Source: an uncultured Pelagibacteraceae bacterium (lineage in GTDB: Bacteria; Pseudomonadota; Alphaproteobacteria; Pelagibacterales; Pelagibacteraceae). Taken from it: a stretch of DNA of 46,508 nt. The stretch spans positions 1-46,508 of the forward strand of contig CACKZF010000005.1 in assembly GCA_902604565.1 (NCBI GenBank), written 5' to 3'. Positions within the stretch are counted from its first letter, which is position 1, and each line of letters starts with the position of its first letter. Positions 16,688 to 29,782 of this stretch are shown piece after piece. The notes below the pieces were generated by a model. That model saw nothing but the letters and a program-made list of their open reading frames with translations. It searched no databases and was not told the DNA's origin. A program made the position numbers and the translations under genes.

Positions 16688-17221
16688 ATGAAAAACATTT
16701 GTGATTGGAATAATTGCTCGGAGGAAGGTCTTTTTAAAGCACCAAAAGAAAGGGACAATAGCAAAGATTATAGATTACTATGTTTAAACCATGTTAAAGA
16801 ATTTAATAAAAGTTGGAATTATTTTACAGGTATGAGTGATCAACAAATAGTTGATTTTTTAAGGTCTGACATGACTTGGCACAAACCAACACAAAGTTTT
16901 AGTTCATCTGATAATTTTTTCAAAGTTCTTTGGAGTAATGCTTTAAAAGATGAGATGGATAAGGTTAAATTTAATAATGATTTTAATAATATGAATAAGT
17001 TTAAATTTAATAACAATGATTTAAAAGCTTTTGATATATTAGGTATCAGTGTTGGATTAAAATGGGAAAAAGTACAAGAAAAATTTAAAAAGCTTGTCAA
17101 AAAATTTCACCCTGATATGAATTCTGGAAATAAAAAATTTGAAGACAAGCTTAAAGTAATAACTTTAGCTTATACTCAATTAAAAAATACATATAAGGAC
17201 AAAATTGACACCAAATATTAA
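16688..17221 (+). CDS. J-domain protein with N-terminal Cys/His segment
   Basis: This 177-residue DnaJ-type cochaperone has its J domain at the C-terminus, not the N-terminus: AFDILGI begins it near 114 and the HPD tripeptide that stimulates Hsp70 ATPase is at 141-143. The N-terminal part carries CDWNNC (Cys5, Cys10) and LCLNH (Cys32, His35), spaced like a small zinc site, followed by FTGMS. This layout is the alphaproteobacterial J protein found before cobS. The cobS start lies inside its last codons, in another frame. Confidence 0.85.
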   Translation: MKNICDWNNCSEEGLFKAPKERDNSKDYRLLCLNHVKEFNKSWNYFTGMSDQQIVDFLRSDMTWHKPTQSFSSSDNFFKVLWSNALKDEMDKVKFNNDFNNMNKFKFNNNDLKAFDILGISVGLKWEKVQEKFKKLVKKFHPDMNSGNKKFEDKLKVITLAYTQLKNTYKDKIDTKY

Positions 17222-18179
17222 CCATACTCCTGACATTAAATTATCTATTAAACAAACTTTTGGTATTGAAAGTGACATGGAAGTTGATGCATTTTCAAAA
17301 TCAAGTGAGTATGTCCCAGAAATCGATAAAACTTATAAGTTTGATAAAGATACAACATTGGCTATTTTGTCAGGATTTTCTTTTAATAAAAGAGTCTTAA
17401 TCCAAGGATACCATGGGACTGGCAAGTCGACTCACATCGAACAAATTGCTGCTAGACTTAACTGGCCTTGTATAAGAATAAATCTTGATAGCCATGTTAG
17501 TAGGATTGATTTAATAGGAAAAGATTCAATCGTGATCAAAGATGGTAAACAGGTAACTGAATTTAAAGAGGGAATATTGCCTTGGTCAATTCAAAATCCT
17601 GTGGCCTTAGTTTTTGATGAATATGACGCTGGAAGACCAGATGTAATGTTCGTTATTCAGAGAGTACTTGAGTCAGAAGGTAGCTTTACTCTATTAGATA
17701 AAAATAAAGTAATTAAACAAAATAAATTTTTTAGGCTTTTTGCAACAACAAATACTGTTGGTCTAGGTGATACAACCGGATTATATCATGGTACACAACA
17801 AATTAATCAGGGACAAATGGATAGATGGAATATTGTATCTACTTTAAACTATCTTAGTTTAGATAAAGAAATGGAAATTATATTAGGTAAGAATAAAAAT
17901 TTAAATAATCCCAAAGGTAAAGAGCAAGTTTCAAATATGATAAAAGTAGCTTCACTTACGAGGAAAGGTTTTATGGCAGGTGATATATCGACAGTAATGA
18001 GTCCTAGAACAGTTTTACATTGGGCAGAAAATTCTGAAATTTTCAAAGATATTGGATATGCATTTAGAGTAACATTTTTAAATAAATGTGATGATTCTGA
18101 GAAGAATACTATTGCTGAATATTATCAAAGATGTTTCGGTGAAGAACTGCCAGAGTCAATGATCAATATTCAAATTTGA
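17205..18179 (+). CDS. cobS: CobS-type AAA+ ATPase (cobaltochelatase subunit family)
   Basis: CobS is the AAA+ (MoxR-like) partner of CobT. In aerobic cobalamin synthesis they energise cobalt insertion by CobN. The 324-residue sequence has Walker [10 protein letters not shown] (68-76), Walker [10 protein letters not shown] from residue 135, and the conserved [15 protein letters not shown] accept the TTG start, which overlaps the J-protein gene by 17 bases, because similarity to known CobS proteins ([17 protein letters not shown]) begins upstream of the first internal Met. Its TGA overlaps the cobT ATG by one base. No cobN is in the window, so cobalt chelation is only a family-based label. Confidence 0.93.
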   Translation: MTPNINHTPDIKLSIKQTFGIESDMEVDAFSKSSEYVPEIDKTYKFDKDTTLAILSGFSFNKRVLIQGYHGTGKSTHIEQIAARLNWPCIRINLDSHVSRIDLIGKDSIVIKDGKQVTEFKEGILPWSIQNPVALVFDEYDAGRPDVMFVIQRVLESEGSFTLLDKNKVIKQNKFFRLFATTNTVGLGDTTGLYHGTQQINQGQMDRWNIVSTLNYLSLDKEMEIILGKNKNLNNPKGKEQVSNMIKVASLTRKGFMAGDISTVMSPRTVLHWAENSEIFKDIGYAFRVTFLNKCDDSEKNTIAEYYQRCFGEELPESMINIQI

Positions 18180-19972
18180 TGAACAAAGAAGATAGTATTA
18201 AAGAAAAATTTAAACAAGCTCTTCAATCAACTTACAAAGTAATTTCAGATGACTATAAAGCTGTTAAAGGTAAAAAAAATGACGAAAAAGTTTATGATAT
18301 TGGAGAAATTGAAAATATTAATGATAAAAATCAATTTAAAAAACTAAGGGCTGAAACAGACTCTGAGGCATTAAAAAGAAGATTTTCAAACAGAAAAATA
18401 TTAAATAAAAACAATCCACAGAATCCATCATGCAGAACACTATACCAGCTTGCAGAAAAGGTAAGATACGAATTACTTGGCTCAGAGATGCTAAAAGGAA
18501 TCTCCAAAAATTTCAAAGAAAATTATAAAAATAGACTTCAATATTTTAAACAAGAAAAAATAACAAAAAAAGAAGATACAAATATTATTGATGCTTTTGA
18601 AATTTATATGACAAACAAGTTTTTTGGCGTCGAATTGTACCCAGAAAATAAAGAAATTCTTAAATTTTGGGAAAAAGATTTTAATAAGTCAATAGATAAA
18701 CACTTTGAATTTTTAAAACAAAATCTAGAAAATCAAGAAATATATAATGCTAAATTTTCTGAAATTTTAGAAGGTATGGATATATTTGAAAATGATGACA
18801 CAACTGAAAAAGAAAATGAAGAAAATGATGATACGCAAGATCAAAATAATTCTAATGACAATGAGGAAAAAGATAATAATGACTCCAGCAAAACAAGTGA
18901 AGATGAAAATATAAGTCAAGGAATGGATAGCGAGGATGAGGTAAATGAATTTAGACTTGAAGATCAGCTTGGTAATGAAAATAATGAGGATACCACTTCA
19001 GAAAATGTTATACAAAAAAAAAATTTAAGTGTTAGTGATAAAGAATACAAAATATTTACTACTGAATTTGATGAAGTTTCTAAAGCAGAAAGTCTAGATA
19101 CAGCTGAGGAAATTCAAAAATTAAGAAAAAATTTAGACCAACAGCTTACAAGTTTTCAAGATTTAATTACTAAATTAGCAAATAAATTACAAAGACAATT
19201 AATGGCAAAACAGAGTCGATCATGGGAATTTGATCTAGAAGAGGGATTGTTAGATAGTTCAAAATTACCAAGAATTATCATTGATCCATATAACTCCTTA
19301 TCATTTAAAAAAGAAAAGGATTTAGACTTTAAGGATACAATTGTGACACTATTAATTGACAACTCTGGATCAATGAGAGGTAGACCAATAACAATAGCCG
19401 CAATATGTGCTGATATTTTATCCAGAACCTTAGAAAGATGCTCGGTTAAAGTTGAAATACTTGGTTTTACGACGAAAAATTGGAAAGGTGGTAAAAGTCG
19501 CCAAGAGTGGAATAGATTGGGTAAAAGTAAAAATCCTGGAAGACTTAATGATTTAAGACACATAATTTACAAAGGTGCAGATTCTCATTGGAGGCAATCA
19601 AAAAAGAATTTGGGATTGATGCTAAAAGAGGGTTTATTAAAAGAAAATATAGATGGTGAAGCTATAACTTGGGCATTCAATAGATTAAAAAAAAGAAAAG
19701 AGGAAAGAAAAATCCTTATGGTTATTTCAGATGGAGCACCAGTCGACGACTCAACATTATCAGTTAATTCAGGGGATTTTTTGGAAAAAAATTTGAAGAA
19801 AATTGTTAAATTTATTGAGAGTAAAAGTGAAGTAGAAATATTGGCTATAGGAATTGGCCATGATGTATCTAGGTATTATAAAAAGGCTATCAAAATTTCA
19901 GATGTACAAGAACTAGGGGATGTTATGATAGGTCAGTTAAGTGGACTATTTGAAAATAAGAAACTTCACTAA
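18179..19972 (+). CDS. cobT: CobT-type VWA protein (cobaltochelatase subunit family)
   Basis: The protein is 597 residues from the ATG that shares one base with the cobS TGA (TGATG); a TTG one codon earlier is possible. It has an N-terminal helical region, a long very acidic Asp/Glu/Asn/Ser tract (about residues 205-280) and a C-terminal von Willebrand A domain from about residue 390. The MIDAS motif is [13 protein letters not shown] (DxSxS). CobT forms a chaperone-like ring complex with CobS. Its 3' end overlaps the convergent kinase gene by four bases. Confidence 0.93.
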   Translation: MNKEDSIKEKFKQALQSTYKVISDDYKAVKGKKNDEKVYDIGEIENINDKNQFKKLRAETDSEALKRRFSNRKILNKNNPQNPSCRTLYQLAEKVRYELLGSEMLKGISKNFKENYKNRLQYFKQEKITKKEDTNIIDAFEIYMTNKFFGVELYPENKEILKFWEKDFNKSIDKHFEFLKQNLENQEIYNAKFSEILEGMDIFENDDTTEKENEENDDTQDQNNSNDNEEKDNNDSSKTSEDENISQGMDSEDEVNEFRLEDQLGNENNEDTTSENVIQKKNLSVSDKEYKIFTTEFDEVSKAESLDTAEEIQKLRKNLDQQLTSFQDLITKLANKLQRQLMAKQSRSWEFDLEEGLLDSSKLPRIIIDPYNSLSFKKEKDLDFKDTIVTLLIDNSGSMRGRPITIAAICADILSRTLERCSVKVEILGFTTKNWKGGKSRQEWNRLGKSKNPGRLNDLRHIIYKGADSHWRQSKKNLGLMLKEGLLKENIDGEAITWAFNRLKKRKEERKILMVISDGAPVDDSTLSVNSGDFLEKNLKKIVKFIESKSEVEILAIGIGHDVSRYYKKAIKISDVQELGDVMIGQLSGLFENKKLH

Positions 19973-21246
19973 ATATTAATTAAATCTTTATTAGACCATT
20001 CTATTTTTATTTCAGCTCCACCTCTAGTCTCTGAGTTCCTAATTAAAAGTTTAGCTTTATTTTTTTCTAGTAAAGTTTTTCCTATGAAAATTCCTAAGCC
20101 CAACCCTGCTCTAGAATTATTTTTAGATTGTAAAGATTTTATATATGGATCACCAATCTTAGTTAATATATCTTTGGGAAATCCCATTCCATCATCTTCG
20201 ATAGATATTGACGAGTTTTCACTATCACTTGTAATTGAAATATATATATTTTTTTTTGCAAATTTATTTGCATTTCCAATAAAATTTCTTAATCCATAAA
20301 CTACTTCAATAGATTTTGAAATTTCAAAAGAGTTATAATTTTGTTCTGTATTGATAATAAAATTTTTATTAGATATTTCATTAAAGGAATTTATAATTTC
20401 TTTAATATAATTATGTAAAGTAATATCCTTGTCTATGAAATCATCTTCAACTATAGGATTTAAAGATAATCTTTTTAATATTTCGTTACATCTATTTACT
20501 TGGCTTACAAGTAACTCAAGATCTTTTTTTAATTCATTATTATTTTTAAAGTTATTATACAAATCTTGAGAAATAATTTTTATTGTAGAAAGTGGGGTAC
20601 CTAAAGAATGAGCAGCAGCAGCAGCTTGTCCACCTAATGAAACTAACTCATTCTCTTTAGAAATAACTTCCTGAATTTTATCCAATGCATCTTTTCTAAC
20701 TTTTGACTCATTTCCAAATGTTAAAGCAAAAAAACTGAGGAAAACAAGTGCAATAATTAAAGCTAAAGGAACTGAATAATAATAGTAATTACTAAAAATA
20801 TATTCATTTAATGGTGAAGGTAATTCTTGATGATAGAAAGTAAGTAAAATAATTGATAAAATTGTTAAAATTATTAATAAGATATTTGTTCTAATGCTTA
20901 AGCTGTTTGAGGCAAATATGCTTGGTATTATTAAGAATATCGAGAATGGATTTATAGTACCGCCTGTTAAATAAAGCAAAAAACTTAATTGTATAATATC
21001 AAGGATAAGAAAAGTTAATGATATTTTTTCTTGTAACTGATTTTTTTTAAAAAAATAAAATAAGAAAATGTTACTTAAAGCACCTACTAAAACTATAATA
21101 TTTGCTAGTAGAAAATTAAATTCAAATTTAAATAAAAATGCGACAGCATTTATAGTAATAAATTGACCTATTACACCTATCCATCTTAAATTTACGTATG
21201 TAATTTTATTTAAGTACAATGATTTGGAATTAGTACTTAACTCCAT
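19969..21246 (-). CDS. regB: RegB/PrrB/ActS-type redox sensor histidine kinase
   Basis: This 425-residue membrane kinase has about six transmembrane helices (residues 20-175) containing GGTINPF (95-101), the quinone-binding GGxxNPF motif of RegB. The dimerisation box is [15 protein letters not shown] with phospho-accepting His213. Cys253 in [10 protein letters not shown] lies exactly 40 residues after it, matching His225/Cys265 of Rhodobacter capsulatus RegB. The ATPase domain shows an N box (FIGNANKFA), DDGMGFP and GLGLGIF. Oddly, Ser follows the His where RegB proteins have Glu. RegB-type kinases control respiration and redox genes through RegA, which is not in the window. It lies three bases after gyrB. 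Confidence 0.88.
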   Translation of the reverse strand: MELSTNSKSLYLNKITYVNLRWIGVIGQFITINAVAFLFKFEFNFLLANIIVLVGALSNIFLFYFFKKNQLQEKISLTFLILDIIQLSFLLYLTGGTINPFSIFLIIPSIFASNSLSIRTNILLIILTILSIILLTFYHQELPSPLNEYIFSNYYYYSVPLALIIALVFLSFFALTFGNESKVRKDALDKIQEVISKENELVSLGGQAAAAAHSLGTPLSTIKIISQDLYNNFKNNNELKKDLELLVSQVNRCNEILKRLSLNPIVEDDFIDKDITLHNYIKEIINSFNEISNKNFIINTEQNYNSFEISKSIEVVYGLRNFIGNANKFAKKNIYISITSDSENSSISIEDDGMGFPKDILTKIGDPYIKSLQSKNNSRAGLGLGIFIGKTLLEKNKAKLLIRNSETRGGAEIKIEWSNKDLINI

Positions 21247-21249
21247 TAA

Positions 21250-23313
<2,064 letters not shown>

Positions 23314-23330
23314 TTATAAGGAAGTAGTCT

Positions 23331-23359
23331 TTTATACCATTTTTGAAATTTTTAATAAA
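23331..23359 (-). promoter_or_regulatory. Candidate gyrB promoter
   Basis: On the minus strand a TATAAA hexamer (23331-23336) lies 17 bases downstream of TTTATT (23354-23359), giving a plausible sigma-70-type pair about 25 bases upstream of the gyrB ATG. The -35 match is weak. The 172-base gap between gyrB and tRNA-Ser is one of the longest here and is otherwise only A/T-rich. I saw no clear Shine-Dalgarno sequence for gyrB. Confidence 0.35.
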
Positions 23360-23479
23360 ATCTCTCATAACTTTAAGCTTAAATAAGTAACTATTATCAA
23401 CAATAATTTAAGATTTTTTAAAAAATTTTTCTATTTTTAGATTTTTTTGAATAAAAGCCATTTTTAGATTAAAAATTAA

Positions 23480-23569
23480 TGGCGGAGAGAATGGGATTCG
23501 AACCCATGATAGAGTTTCCCCTATACACGCTTTCCAAGCGTGCGCCTTCAACCACTCGGCCACCTCTCC
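23480..23569 (-). tRNA. tRNA-Ser, anticodon GGA
   Basis: This 90-base minus-strand gene folds as a class II tRNA. Acceptor GGAGAGG pairs with the 3' strand ending CTCTCC, with discriminator G and encoded CCA. The anticodon stem CACGC/GCGTG has loop TTGGAAA with anticodon GGA, reading UCC and UCU. A long variable arm (TATAGGGGAAACTCTA) and the T arm with GGTTCGAATCC are present. Long variable arm, G discriminator and anticodon together fix serine identity. Confidence 0.97.
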
Positions 23570-23590
23570 TTACATTTATAAATTTTTTCG

Positions 23591-23596
23591 TATAAT
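23591..23596 (+). promoter_or_regulatory. Candidate -10 element for the GT17 gene
   Basis: A perfect TATAAT lies 16 bases before the ATG of the glycosyltransferase gene, in the 43 bases between it and the 5' end of the divergent tRNA-Ser. No good -35 box is visible at 16-18 bases. A TATAAA on the opposite strand in the same gap suits tRNA-Ser. Confidence 0.35.
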
Positions 23597-23612
23597 ATTA
23601 AATTATCATATT

Positions 23613-24440
23613 ATGAAAGTTTATGATTGTATAACTTATTGTGGAGAAGATTTATTATTAAAAATTCGTTTTGAAACTTTATATAATAAGGTTGATAAAT
23701 TTATAATTGTTGAGGCTAATAAATACTTTAATGGTGAGCCAAAACCTAAGTTATTTAATATAAATAATTTTGATAAATTTAAAGATAAAATAGATTTTTA
23801 TTATATAGATGATCTGCCTAAATTTAATGGAGATAATTTAGAGTATGAGTATTATATTAAAAATCAGATTTGTAGAGGTTTAAAAAACTTAAATCCAGAA
23901 GATATTATTCTAATATCTGATGCAGATGAGATACCTAATTTAGAAAATGAAAAATATAAAAATTTTGATAGTACTATATTTTTACAAAGTATGTATTATT
24001 ATAAATTTAATATTCATTTATATGAGGGATTAAAATGGAAAAATAAAGTTGCAGCTACAAAAAGTTGTAAATTTAAGTTTTTTAAAAGTGTAAAGGAAGT
24101 AAGACAATTTAGAGTTAAAAATATTCCATGGTGGAGATTTGACAAAAGAATAAAAAGATACGTAGAAAACAATGGTGGATGGCACTTTTCTTTTTTAATG
24201 GATGCAAAACAAATAAGCTCAAAGCTAAAAAGGTTTGAACACGAAATATCTCACTTAAAAAAAAATAGTCAATATAATATCGATGAACTAGTAAATATAA
24301 AGAACATAGAAGATAAAATTTCTAATCTACAAGATCCATATGATAGAAAAGAAATTAAACTTAAAAAAGTTAAAATTGATAGTAGCTTTCCATCATTTAT
24401 AAGTAAAAATTTAGATAATCTTAAAGATTATATTGCATAA
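23613..24440 (+). CDS. Glycosyltransferase family 17-like protein
   Basis: This 275-residue protein matches the GT17 pattern, named for beta-1,4-N-acetylglucosaminyltransferases. It begins MKVYDCITYCGEDLLLKIR, has DKFIIVEANKYFNGEPKP (48-65) and the metal/sugar-nucleotide-binding ISDADEIPN near 109-117, then GGWHFSF. There is no signal peptide or membrane segment, so it is probably a cytosolic enzyme of cell-surface glycan synthesis; donor and acceptor are unknown. It stands alone between tRNA-Ser and lepA and is very A/T- and Lys/Asn-rich, which may mark an accessory gene. Confidence 0.82.
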   Translation: MKVYDCITYCGEDLLLKIRFETLYNKVDKFIIVEANKYFNGEPKPKLFNINNFDKFKDKIDFYYIDDLPKFNGDNLEYEYYIKNQICRGLKNLNPEDIILISDADEIPNLENEKYKNFDSTIFLQSMYYYKFNIHLYEGLKWKNKVAATKSCKFKFFKSVKEVRQFRVKNIPWWRFDKRIKRYVENNGGWHFSFLMDAKQISSKLKRFEHEISHLKKNSQYNIDELVNIKNIEDKISNLQDPYDRKEIKLKKVKIDSSFPSFISKNLDNLKDYIA

Positions 24441-24454
24441 AATATTAACAAAAC

Positions 24455-26266
24455 TTAACTATCTTTACTAATTTTTAAAACACCAATAAATGCCTCTTGT
24501 GGAATTTCTACTTTTCCAAATTGTTTTGCTCTAGCTTTACCTTTTTTTTGTTTTTCAAGTAACTTTCTTTTTCTATCTGTAGCCCCACCCCCGTGAATTT
24601 TTGTAAGAACATCTTTTTTAAAACCTTTAATTGTTTCTCTAGCAATAATCTTTCCTCCTATTGCTGCTTGAACCGGTATCATAAAATTATGCCTTGGAAT
24701 TAAGTCTTTTAATTTTTCACAGACTTCTCTACCAGTTTTTTGAGCAAAATCTTTATGTATCATCATAGCTAATGCGTCCACTGGTTCTGTATTTACAAGA
24801 ATACCCATTTTAACAAGATCACCCTCTCTATGACCAATTATTTCATAATCAAAACTTGCATATCCACTTGTCATTGATTTTAATCTATCATTAAAATCAA
24901 ACACAACTTCGTTTAAAGGTAATTCATAATTTATAACAGCTCTGTTTCCAGAATAACTCAAGTTTGTTTGAACCCCTCTTTTATCCTGACATATTTTTAT
25001 TATAGGACCTAAGTACTGATCTGGTGTAATGATTGTTGCTTTGATCCATGGTTCTTCAATAAATTTTATCAAAGTTGGATCTGGTAAACTTGATGGATTT
25101 TGAAGATCTTTTATATCTCCATTGTTCATATGGATCTTATAGACAACTCCTGGAGTTGTAGTTAATAGATTAATATCAAATTCCCTCTCTAGTCTTTCAG
25201 TGACAATTTCTAAATGTAACAACCCTAAAAAACCACATCTAAAACCCAATCCTAAAGCAGAAGAGGACTCGGGCTCAAAAGAAAAACTAGAGTCATTTAA
25301 TTTAAGTTTAGCTAATCCATCTTTTAGTTTTTGATACTCAGAGCTATCAACAGGAAATAATCCACAAAAAACAACTGGTTTACTTGGTTTAAAACCAGGT
25401 AGTGACTCTGATAATGGCTTAGCAGCATCACAAATAGTATCTCCAACTTTTGTTTCTGATAAAACTTTTATTCCAGTTGTTATAAATCCAATTTCACCAG
25501 AATTAAGTTCGTCAATATCTTTTGGTTTAGGTGTAAATACACCAACCTTTTCAACAAAATATTCCTGATTGGTAGACATCATTTTAATTTTCATGTTATT
25601 TTTAATTTTCCCGTCGATTACTCTTACTAAAATCACTACTCCTAAGTAAGTGTCATACCAACTATCTACTAATAAGCACTTAAGTTTTTGATCTTTTTCA
25701 CCTTTTGGTCCTGGCAAAGTTTGAATAATTTGTTCCAAAATCTCATCAATACCTTCGCCTGTTTTTCCAGAACAAGGTACAGCATTGGCAGTATCGATGC
25801 CTATCACATCTTCGATTTGTTTATTTGTTCTATCTATATCAGAGGCAGGTAAATCAATTTTATTTAATACTGGAATTATTTCATGATTTATATCTAGTGC
25901 TTGATAAACATTTGCTAATGTTTGTGCCTCTACACCCTGAGTACTATCTACAATTAATATCGAACCCTCACAGGCATATAAAGATCTACTAACCTCGTAA
26001 CTAAAATCTACATGACCTGGCGTATCTATGATATTAAGAATATAATTTTTTCCATCTTTCGACTTATAATTTAATTTTACAGTTTGAGCTTTTATTGTTA
26101 TGCCTCTTTCTCTTTCAATATCCATGGAGTCTAAAACCTGTGACTTCATTTCTCTATCTGTCAAACCACCACATCTATGTATAATTCTATCAGCAATGGT
26201 TGACTTACCATGATCGATATGAGCAATGATTGCAAAATTTCTTATGTTATCAATTTCTGTAGACAT
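24455..26266 (-). CDS. lepA: Elongation factor 4 (LepA)
   Basis: LepA is a ribosome-associated translational GTPase that affects initiation and back-translocation. The 603-residue length is typical. G1 is AHIDHGKST (15-23), G3 is DTPGH, G4 is NKIDLP and G5 is CSGKTGEG. The LepA-specific C-terminal domain has [19 protein letters not shown]. It is the last gene of the minus-strand translation block, its ATG directly following the pheT TAA. Confidence 0.98.
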   Translation of the reverse strand: MSTEIDNIRNFAIIAHIDHGKSTIADRIIHRCGGLTDREMKSQVLDSMDIERERGITIKAQTVKLNYKSKDGKNYILNIIDTPGHVDFSYEVSRSLYACEGSILIVDSTQGVEAQTLANVYQALDINHEIIPVLNKIDLPASDIDRTNKQIEDVIGIDTANAVPCSGKTGEGIDEILEQIIQTLPGPKGEKDQKLKCLLVDSWYDTYLGVVILVRVIDGKIKNNMKIKMMSTNQEYFVEKVGVFTPKPKDIDELNSGEIGFITTGIKVLSETKVGDTICDAAKPLSESLPGFKPSKPVVFCGLFPVDSSEYQKLKDGLAKLKLNDSSFSFEPESSSALGLGFRCGFLGLLHLEIVTERLEREFDINLLTTTPGVVYKIHMNNGDIKDLQNPSSLPDPTLIKFIEEPWIKATIITPDQYLGPIIKICQDKRGVQTNLSYSGNRAVINYELPLNEVVFDFNDRLKSMTSGYASFDYEIIGHREGDLVKMGILVNTEPVDALAMMIHKDFAQKTGREVCEKLKDLIPRHNFMIPVQAAIGGKIIARETIKGFKKDVLTKIHGGGATDRKRKLLEKQKKGKARAKQFGKVEIPQEAFIGVLKISKDS

Positions 26267-28675
26267 TTAGGATCTAATTTTTGCCCCAGACTTAGTTTCA
26301 ACAGTTGAAATAATTAATTTATTAATTTTTTCAAGATCACTCTCCTCTAGAGTTTTTTCAGATGATTGAATTATAACGTTTATAGCTATTGACTTTTTAT
26401 CGTCCGGAATATTTTCACCTTCATAAATATCAAAGATTTTAATTGACCTTATTAAATTTTGATCAATTGATGATATAATTTCAATCAAATCTTGTGCTTT
26501 AAAATTTTTATCAACTATAAAGGCAAAGTCTCTTTCTGATTTTTGATAGTCAGAGTACTCAAAATTAGGTTTTTGATCTTTAAGTTTAATTTTATTTTCT
26601 TTTAAATGATCTAGATAAATTTCAAAACCTACTAGACCTTCAGTTTTTATATCAAGTTTTTTAACAATATTTGGATGTATATCTCCAAAATAAGCAACAG
26701 GTTCAATATCATCCTTATCAAGATAGACCGAGCCAGCTTTGCCTGGGTGATAGTATGAGGGAGATTTATCTCTTATAAAGAAACTTTTCCTTTCATATCC
26801 AGCTTCGACTAATGTCTGAATAACATCCTTTTTTACATCAAAGACATCAACTGGTCGTTCTTTTTCGTTCCAATTTAGCCTTGATACTTTTCCTGATTTA
26901 ATTGCACCTATAACTGTCAGTTGCTCACCTGGCTTGCTATTCTTAAAAATTGGCCCAATTTCGAATAGCGAAATATCTTTAAATCCTCTATCTAAATTTT
27001 TCTTTAAATAAAAAGTTAAATTAGTGAAAATCGAATTTCGTAAAACATCTAAGTCTGAGCTTATTGGATTTACTATTTTTATTTCTTTTAGATTTTCTTT
27101 AAAAAGATTATTTATTTTCGAATCTGTAAATGACCAAGTTACAGTCTCAAAATAGCCTTTTGATGCTACAGATCGTTGTAGAAAGTGAAAGAGTTTCTGT
27201 TGTTTATTTAATGTATCTTTTATTTTAGTTTTTTCAGGCTCTAAAGTTTCTATTTTATTATATCCTTTTATTCTTACTATTTCTTCAACAATATCAATTG
27301 GTTGAATTATATCGGGTCTCCAGGTAGGTATTTTTAAATCTAATTCTAATTTCTTCTTAGAAACCTCAAATCCTAGATCAGTTAAAATTTTTACAATCTC
27401 ATTATCATCTACTTTAAAACCAGTTATTTTTTCAAATAAAGAGACATTGAATTTAATTTTATTTTTTTCATGCTTGTCAGTTTTTTGAATATCAAAATTA
27501 CTTGTTTTGCCACCACAAATCTCAGATATTAATTCTGCAGCTTTTGACAAACCTAATTCAATTGATCGAGGATCAATTCCTCTTTCAAATCTGAATTTTG
27601 CATCAGTATCGATATTTAATAATTTTGAAGTTTTTCTAATTGATCTAGGAATAAAATAAGCAGATTCTAATAAAATATTTTTAGTATTAATTTCAGTTCC
27701 AGAACGCGTTCCTCCGATGATTCCTCCTAAGCCTAAAACTCCAGATTTATCAGAAATAACACACATATCATCACCCAATTTATACTCTTTGTTATCAAGG
27801 GCTTCAAAAGTTTCACTCTTTTTTGAATTTCTTACTATAATTTCTTTGTCAATTTTATCTGCATCATATGCATGAAGTGGTCTATTTAAGTCTAACATTA
27901 CATAATTTGTAATATCAACAATTGCTGAAATTGGTTTTTGACCAAGTGAAATAATTTTTTCTTTCAGCCATTTTGGACTTTCTTTATTTGTAACACCTGT
28001 GATTAAGCAACTACCAAATACAGTACAACCTTGATTTTTCTCTTTTGTGATTGAAACTTTGATTGTTTGAGATCCATTTTTTTTAATATTTTTGTTAGAA
28101 ATATTTTTTAATTTACCAGCTCCAGCAGCTGCAAGATCTCTCGCTATACCTCTTACCCCTAAACAATCTGGACGATTAGGAGTAACTGATAAATCTACAA
28201 CTTTTTCACTTTTATTTTTAAAAAAATTTTTGCCTATTTTATCAGAGTACTTGGTTGTTTTTAGTTCTGTAATTCCTTCACTTTCATCTGATAAGTTCAA
28301 TTCAGACTCAGAGCATAGCATTCCGTATGAAGTTACTCCCCTGATTTTACTAACTGTAAGTTTCATATTATTTTTTGGAATTATTGATCCAGGGCCAGCA
28401 TAAACAGTTAAAAGATCTTTTTTTGCGTTTGGTGCTCCACATACTACTTTAACAGTATTTTCTTGGCCAATATCAACATCGCATATTCTAAGTCTATCAG
28501 CATTTGGATGCTGTTCAGCATTAATTATTTTTGCTACTTTAAAATTGTCTAAATCAGAATTTAAGTATTCATAACTTTCAACTTCAAGCCCAATATCTGT
28601 TAATTTTTCAATTAAACCATTATCTTGTATTTGTGTATCAAGATGTTCTTTTAGCCAACCTATCGTAAATTTCAT
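26267..28675 (-). CDS. pheT: Phenylalanine-tRNA ligase beta subunit
   Basis: PheT pairs with PheS in the alpha2beta2 enzyme that charges tRNA-Phe. The 802-residue protein has the N-terminal tRNA-binding OB domain ([20 protein letters not shown], about residues 48-67), the B3/B4 editing domain, the B5 domain ([13 protein letters not shown]), a catalytic-like core and a C-terminal anticodon-binding FDX-ACB domain beginning near [13 protein letters not shown]. It overlaps pheS by four bases (ATGA) and abuts lepA. Confidence 0.98.
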   Translation of the reverse strand: MKFTIGWLKEHLDTQIQDNGLIEKLTDIGLEVESYEYLNSDLDNFKVAKIINAEQHPNADRLRICDVDIGQENTVKVVCGAPNAKKDLLTVYAGPGSIIPKNNMKLTVSKIRGVTSYGMLCSESELNLSDESEGITELKTTKYSDKIGKNFFKNKSEKVVDLSVTPNRPDCLGVRGIARDLAAAGAGKLKNISNKNIKKNGSQTIKVSITKEKNQGCTVFGSCLITGVTNKESPKWLKEKIISLGQKPISAIVDITNYVMLDLNRPLHAYDADKIDKEIIVRNSKKSETFEALDNKEYKLGDDMCVISDKSGVLGLGGIIGGTRSGTEINTKNILLESAYFIPRSIRKTSKLLNIDTDAKFRFERGIDPRSIELGLSKAAELISEICGGKTSNFDIQKTDKHEKNKIKFNVSLFEKITGFKVDDNEIVKILTDLGFEVSKKKLELDLKIPTWRPDIIQPIDIVEEIVRIKGYNKIETLEPEKTKIKDTLNKQQKLFHFLQRSVASKGYFETVTWSFTDSKINNLFKENLKEIKIVNPISSDLDVLRNSIFTNLTFYLKKNLDRGFKDISLFEIGPIFKNSKPGEQLTVIGAIKSGKVSRLNWNEKERPVDVFDVKKDVIQTLVEAGYERKSFFIRDKSPSYYHPGKAGSVYLDKDDIEPVAYFGDIHPNIVKKLDIKTEGLVGFEIYLDHLKENKIKLKDQKPNFEYSDYQKSERDFAFIVDKNFKAQDLIEIISSIDQNLIRSIKIFDIYEGENIPDDKKSIAINVIIQSSEKTLEESDLEKINKLIISTVETKSGAKIRS

Positions 28676-29739
28676 CTGCTGAGGCCTCTATAGTTTGATG
28701 GTACATCTAATGGGTCAAAACCAAAATGGTTAAGCCACCTATAGTCAGTCTCAAAAAAAGCTCTTAAATCATTTATTCCATACTTCAGCATTCCAAGTCT
28801 ATCTATTCCAATACCAAAGGCATAGCCTTGGTATTTATCTGGGTTTACTTTTACATTTTTAAGCACATTTGGATGTACCATGCCACAACCTAGAATTTCT
28901 AACCACTTATCACCCTCGCCAATAACAATTTTTCCATTTTTTATTTCATAACCAATATCTACCTCTGCAGATGGCTCAGTAAAAGGAAAGTGGCTTGGTC
29001 TAAATCTCATTTTGATTTTGTCCACTTCAAAAAATGATTTTATAAAATAGTTTAAGCATCCTTTTAGATGGCCCATATTAATTTCTTTATCAATATGAAG
29101 TCCTTCAACTTGATGAAACATAGGAGAATGAGTTTGGTCACTATCAGATCTATATGTTCTGCCTGGAGCTATAATTTTAAATGGAGGTTTCCCATTTAAC
29201 ATTGTTCTTACTTGAACAGGTGATGTATGAGTTCTTAGTAGTAATTCTTTATTGTTATCTAAATAAAAAGTATCATGCATATCTCTCGCTGGATGATTAT
29301 CTGGTGTATTTAATGCAGTAAAATTATAATGTTCATTCTCTATGTCTGGACCCTCTTCAACACTGAAGCCTATTTCAGAAAATATTGAAGATATCTCATC
29401 TATTACTTGTGAAACAGGATGTATTTTTCCTTGATTAATTTCTCTTTCAGGCAAAGTTACGTCTACTTTCTCATTGACAAGTTTAGAATTAATTTCTTTT
29501 GTCTCGATTTCTCGAAGTTTAGAATTTATTTTTTCTTGTAGTTCATCTTTTATAGAATTTAATTCTGATGCAAATTTTTTTCTATCATCAGTTGGCAAAG
29601 ATCCTAAAGTTTTAAAAAAATTAGAAATTTGTCCATTTTTACCAAATAACTGTGTTTTAATTTGATTTACACTTTCTATATTTAAATCATTGTCTAATTT
29701 GTTCAAATATTCATCTTTAATTTTTTTTATATCGGACAT
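28672..29739 (-). CDS. pheS: Phenylalanine-tRNA ligase alpha subunit
   Basis: PheS is the catalytic class II subunit. The 355-residue sequence has an N-terminal coiled-coil tRNA-binding region (residues about 1-90), motif 2 with [35 protein letters not shown], and motif 3 with [14 protein letters not shown]. It follows rplT by 43 bases and overlaps pheT by four, the common pheST arrangement downstream of infC-rpmI-rplT. Confidence 0.98.
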   Translation of the reverse strand: MSDIKKIKDEYLNKLDNDLNIESVNQIKTQLFGKNGQISNFFKTLGSLPTDDRKKFASELNSIKDELQEKINSKLREIETKEINSKLVNEKVDVTLPEREINQGKIHPVSQVIDEISSIFSEIGFSVEEGPDIENEHYNFTALNTPDNHPARDMHDTFYLDNNKELLLRTHTSPVQVRTMLNGKPPFKIIAPGRTYRSDSDQTHSPMFHQVEGLHIDKEINMGHLKGCLNYFIKSFFEVDKIKMRFRPSHFPFTEPSAEVDIGYEIKNGKIVIGEGDKWLEILGCGMVHPNVLKNVKVNPDKYQGYAFGIGIDRLGMLKYGINDLRAFFETDYRWLNHFGFDPLDVPSNYRGLSR

Positions 29740-29782
29740 ATTCGTAGAATATTTGTTAACTCTAGAAAAACAACAATGAAAA

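Noticed and set aside
23413-23426. Perfect 14-base palindrome ATTTTTTAAAAAAT as a terminator
   Set aside because: It has no G/C pairs or loop, so any hairpin would be too weak.
23433-23470. Direct repeat of ATTTTTAGATT (two copies, 27 bases apart) upstream of gyrB
   Set aside because: The unit is short and almost pure A/T in an A/T-rich spacer, so chance is likely.
23480-23613. tRNA-Ser as an integration site for an island carrying the GT17 gene
   Set aside because: The GT17 gene lies on the 5' side of the tRNA, no integrase is present, and no duplicate of the tRNA 3' end was seen near lepA.
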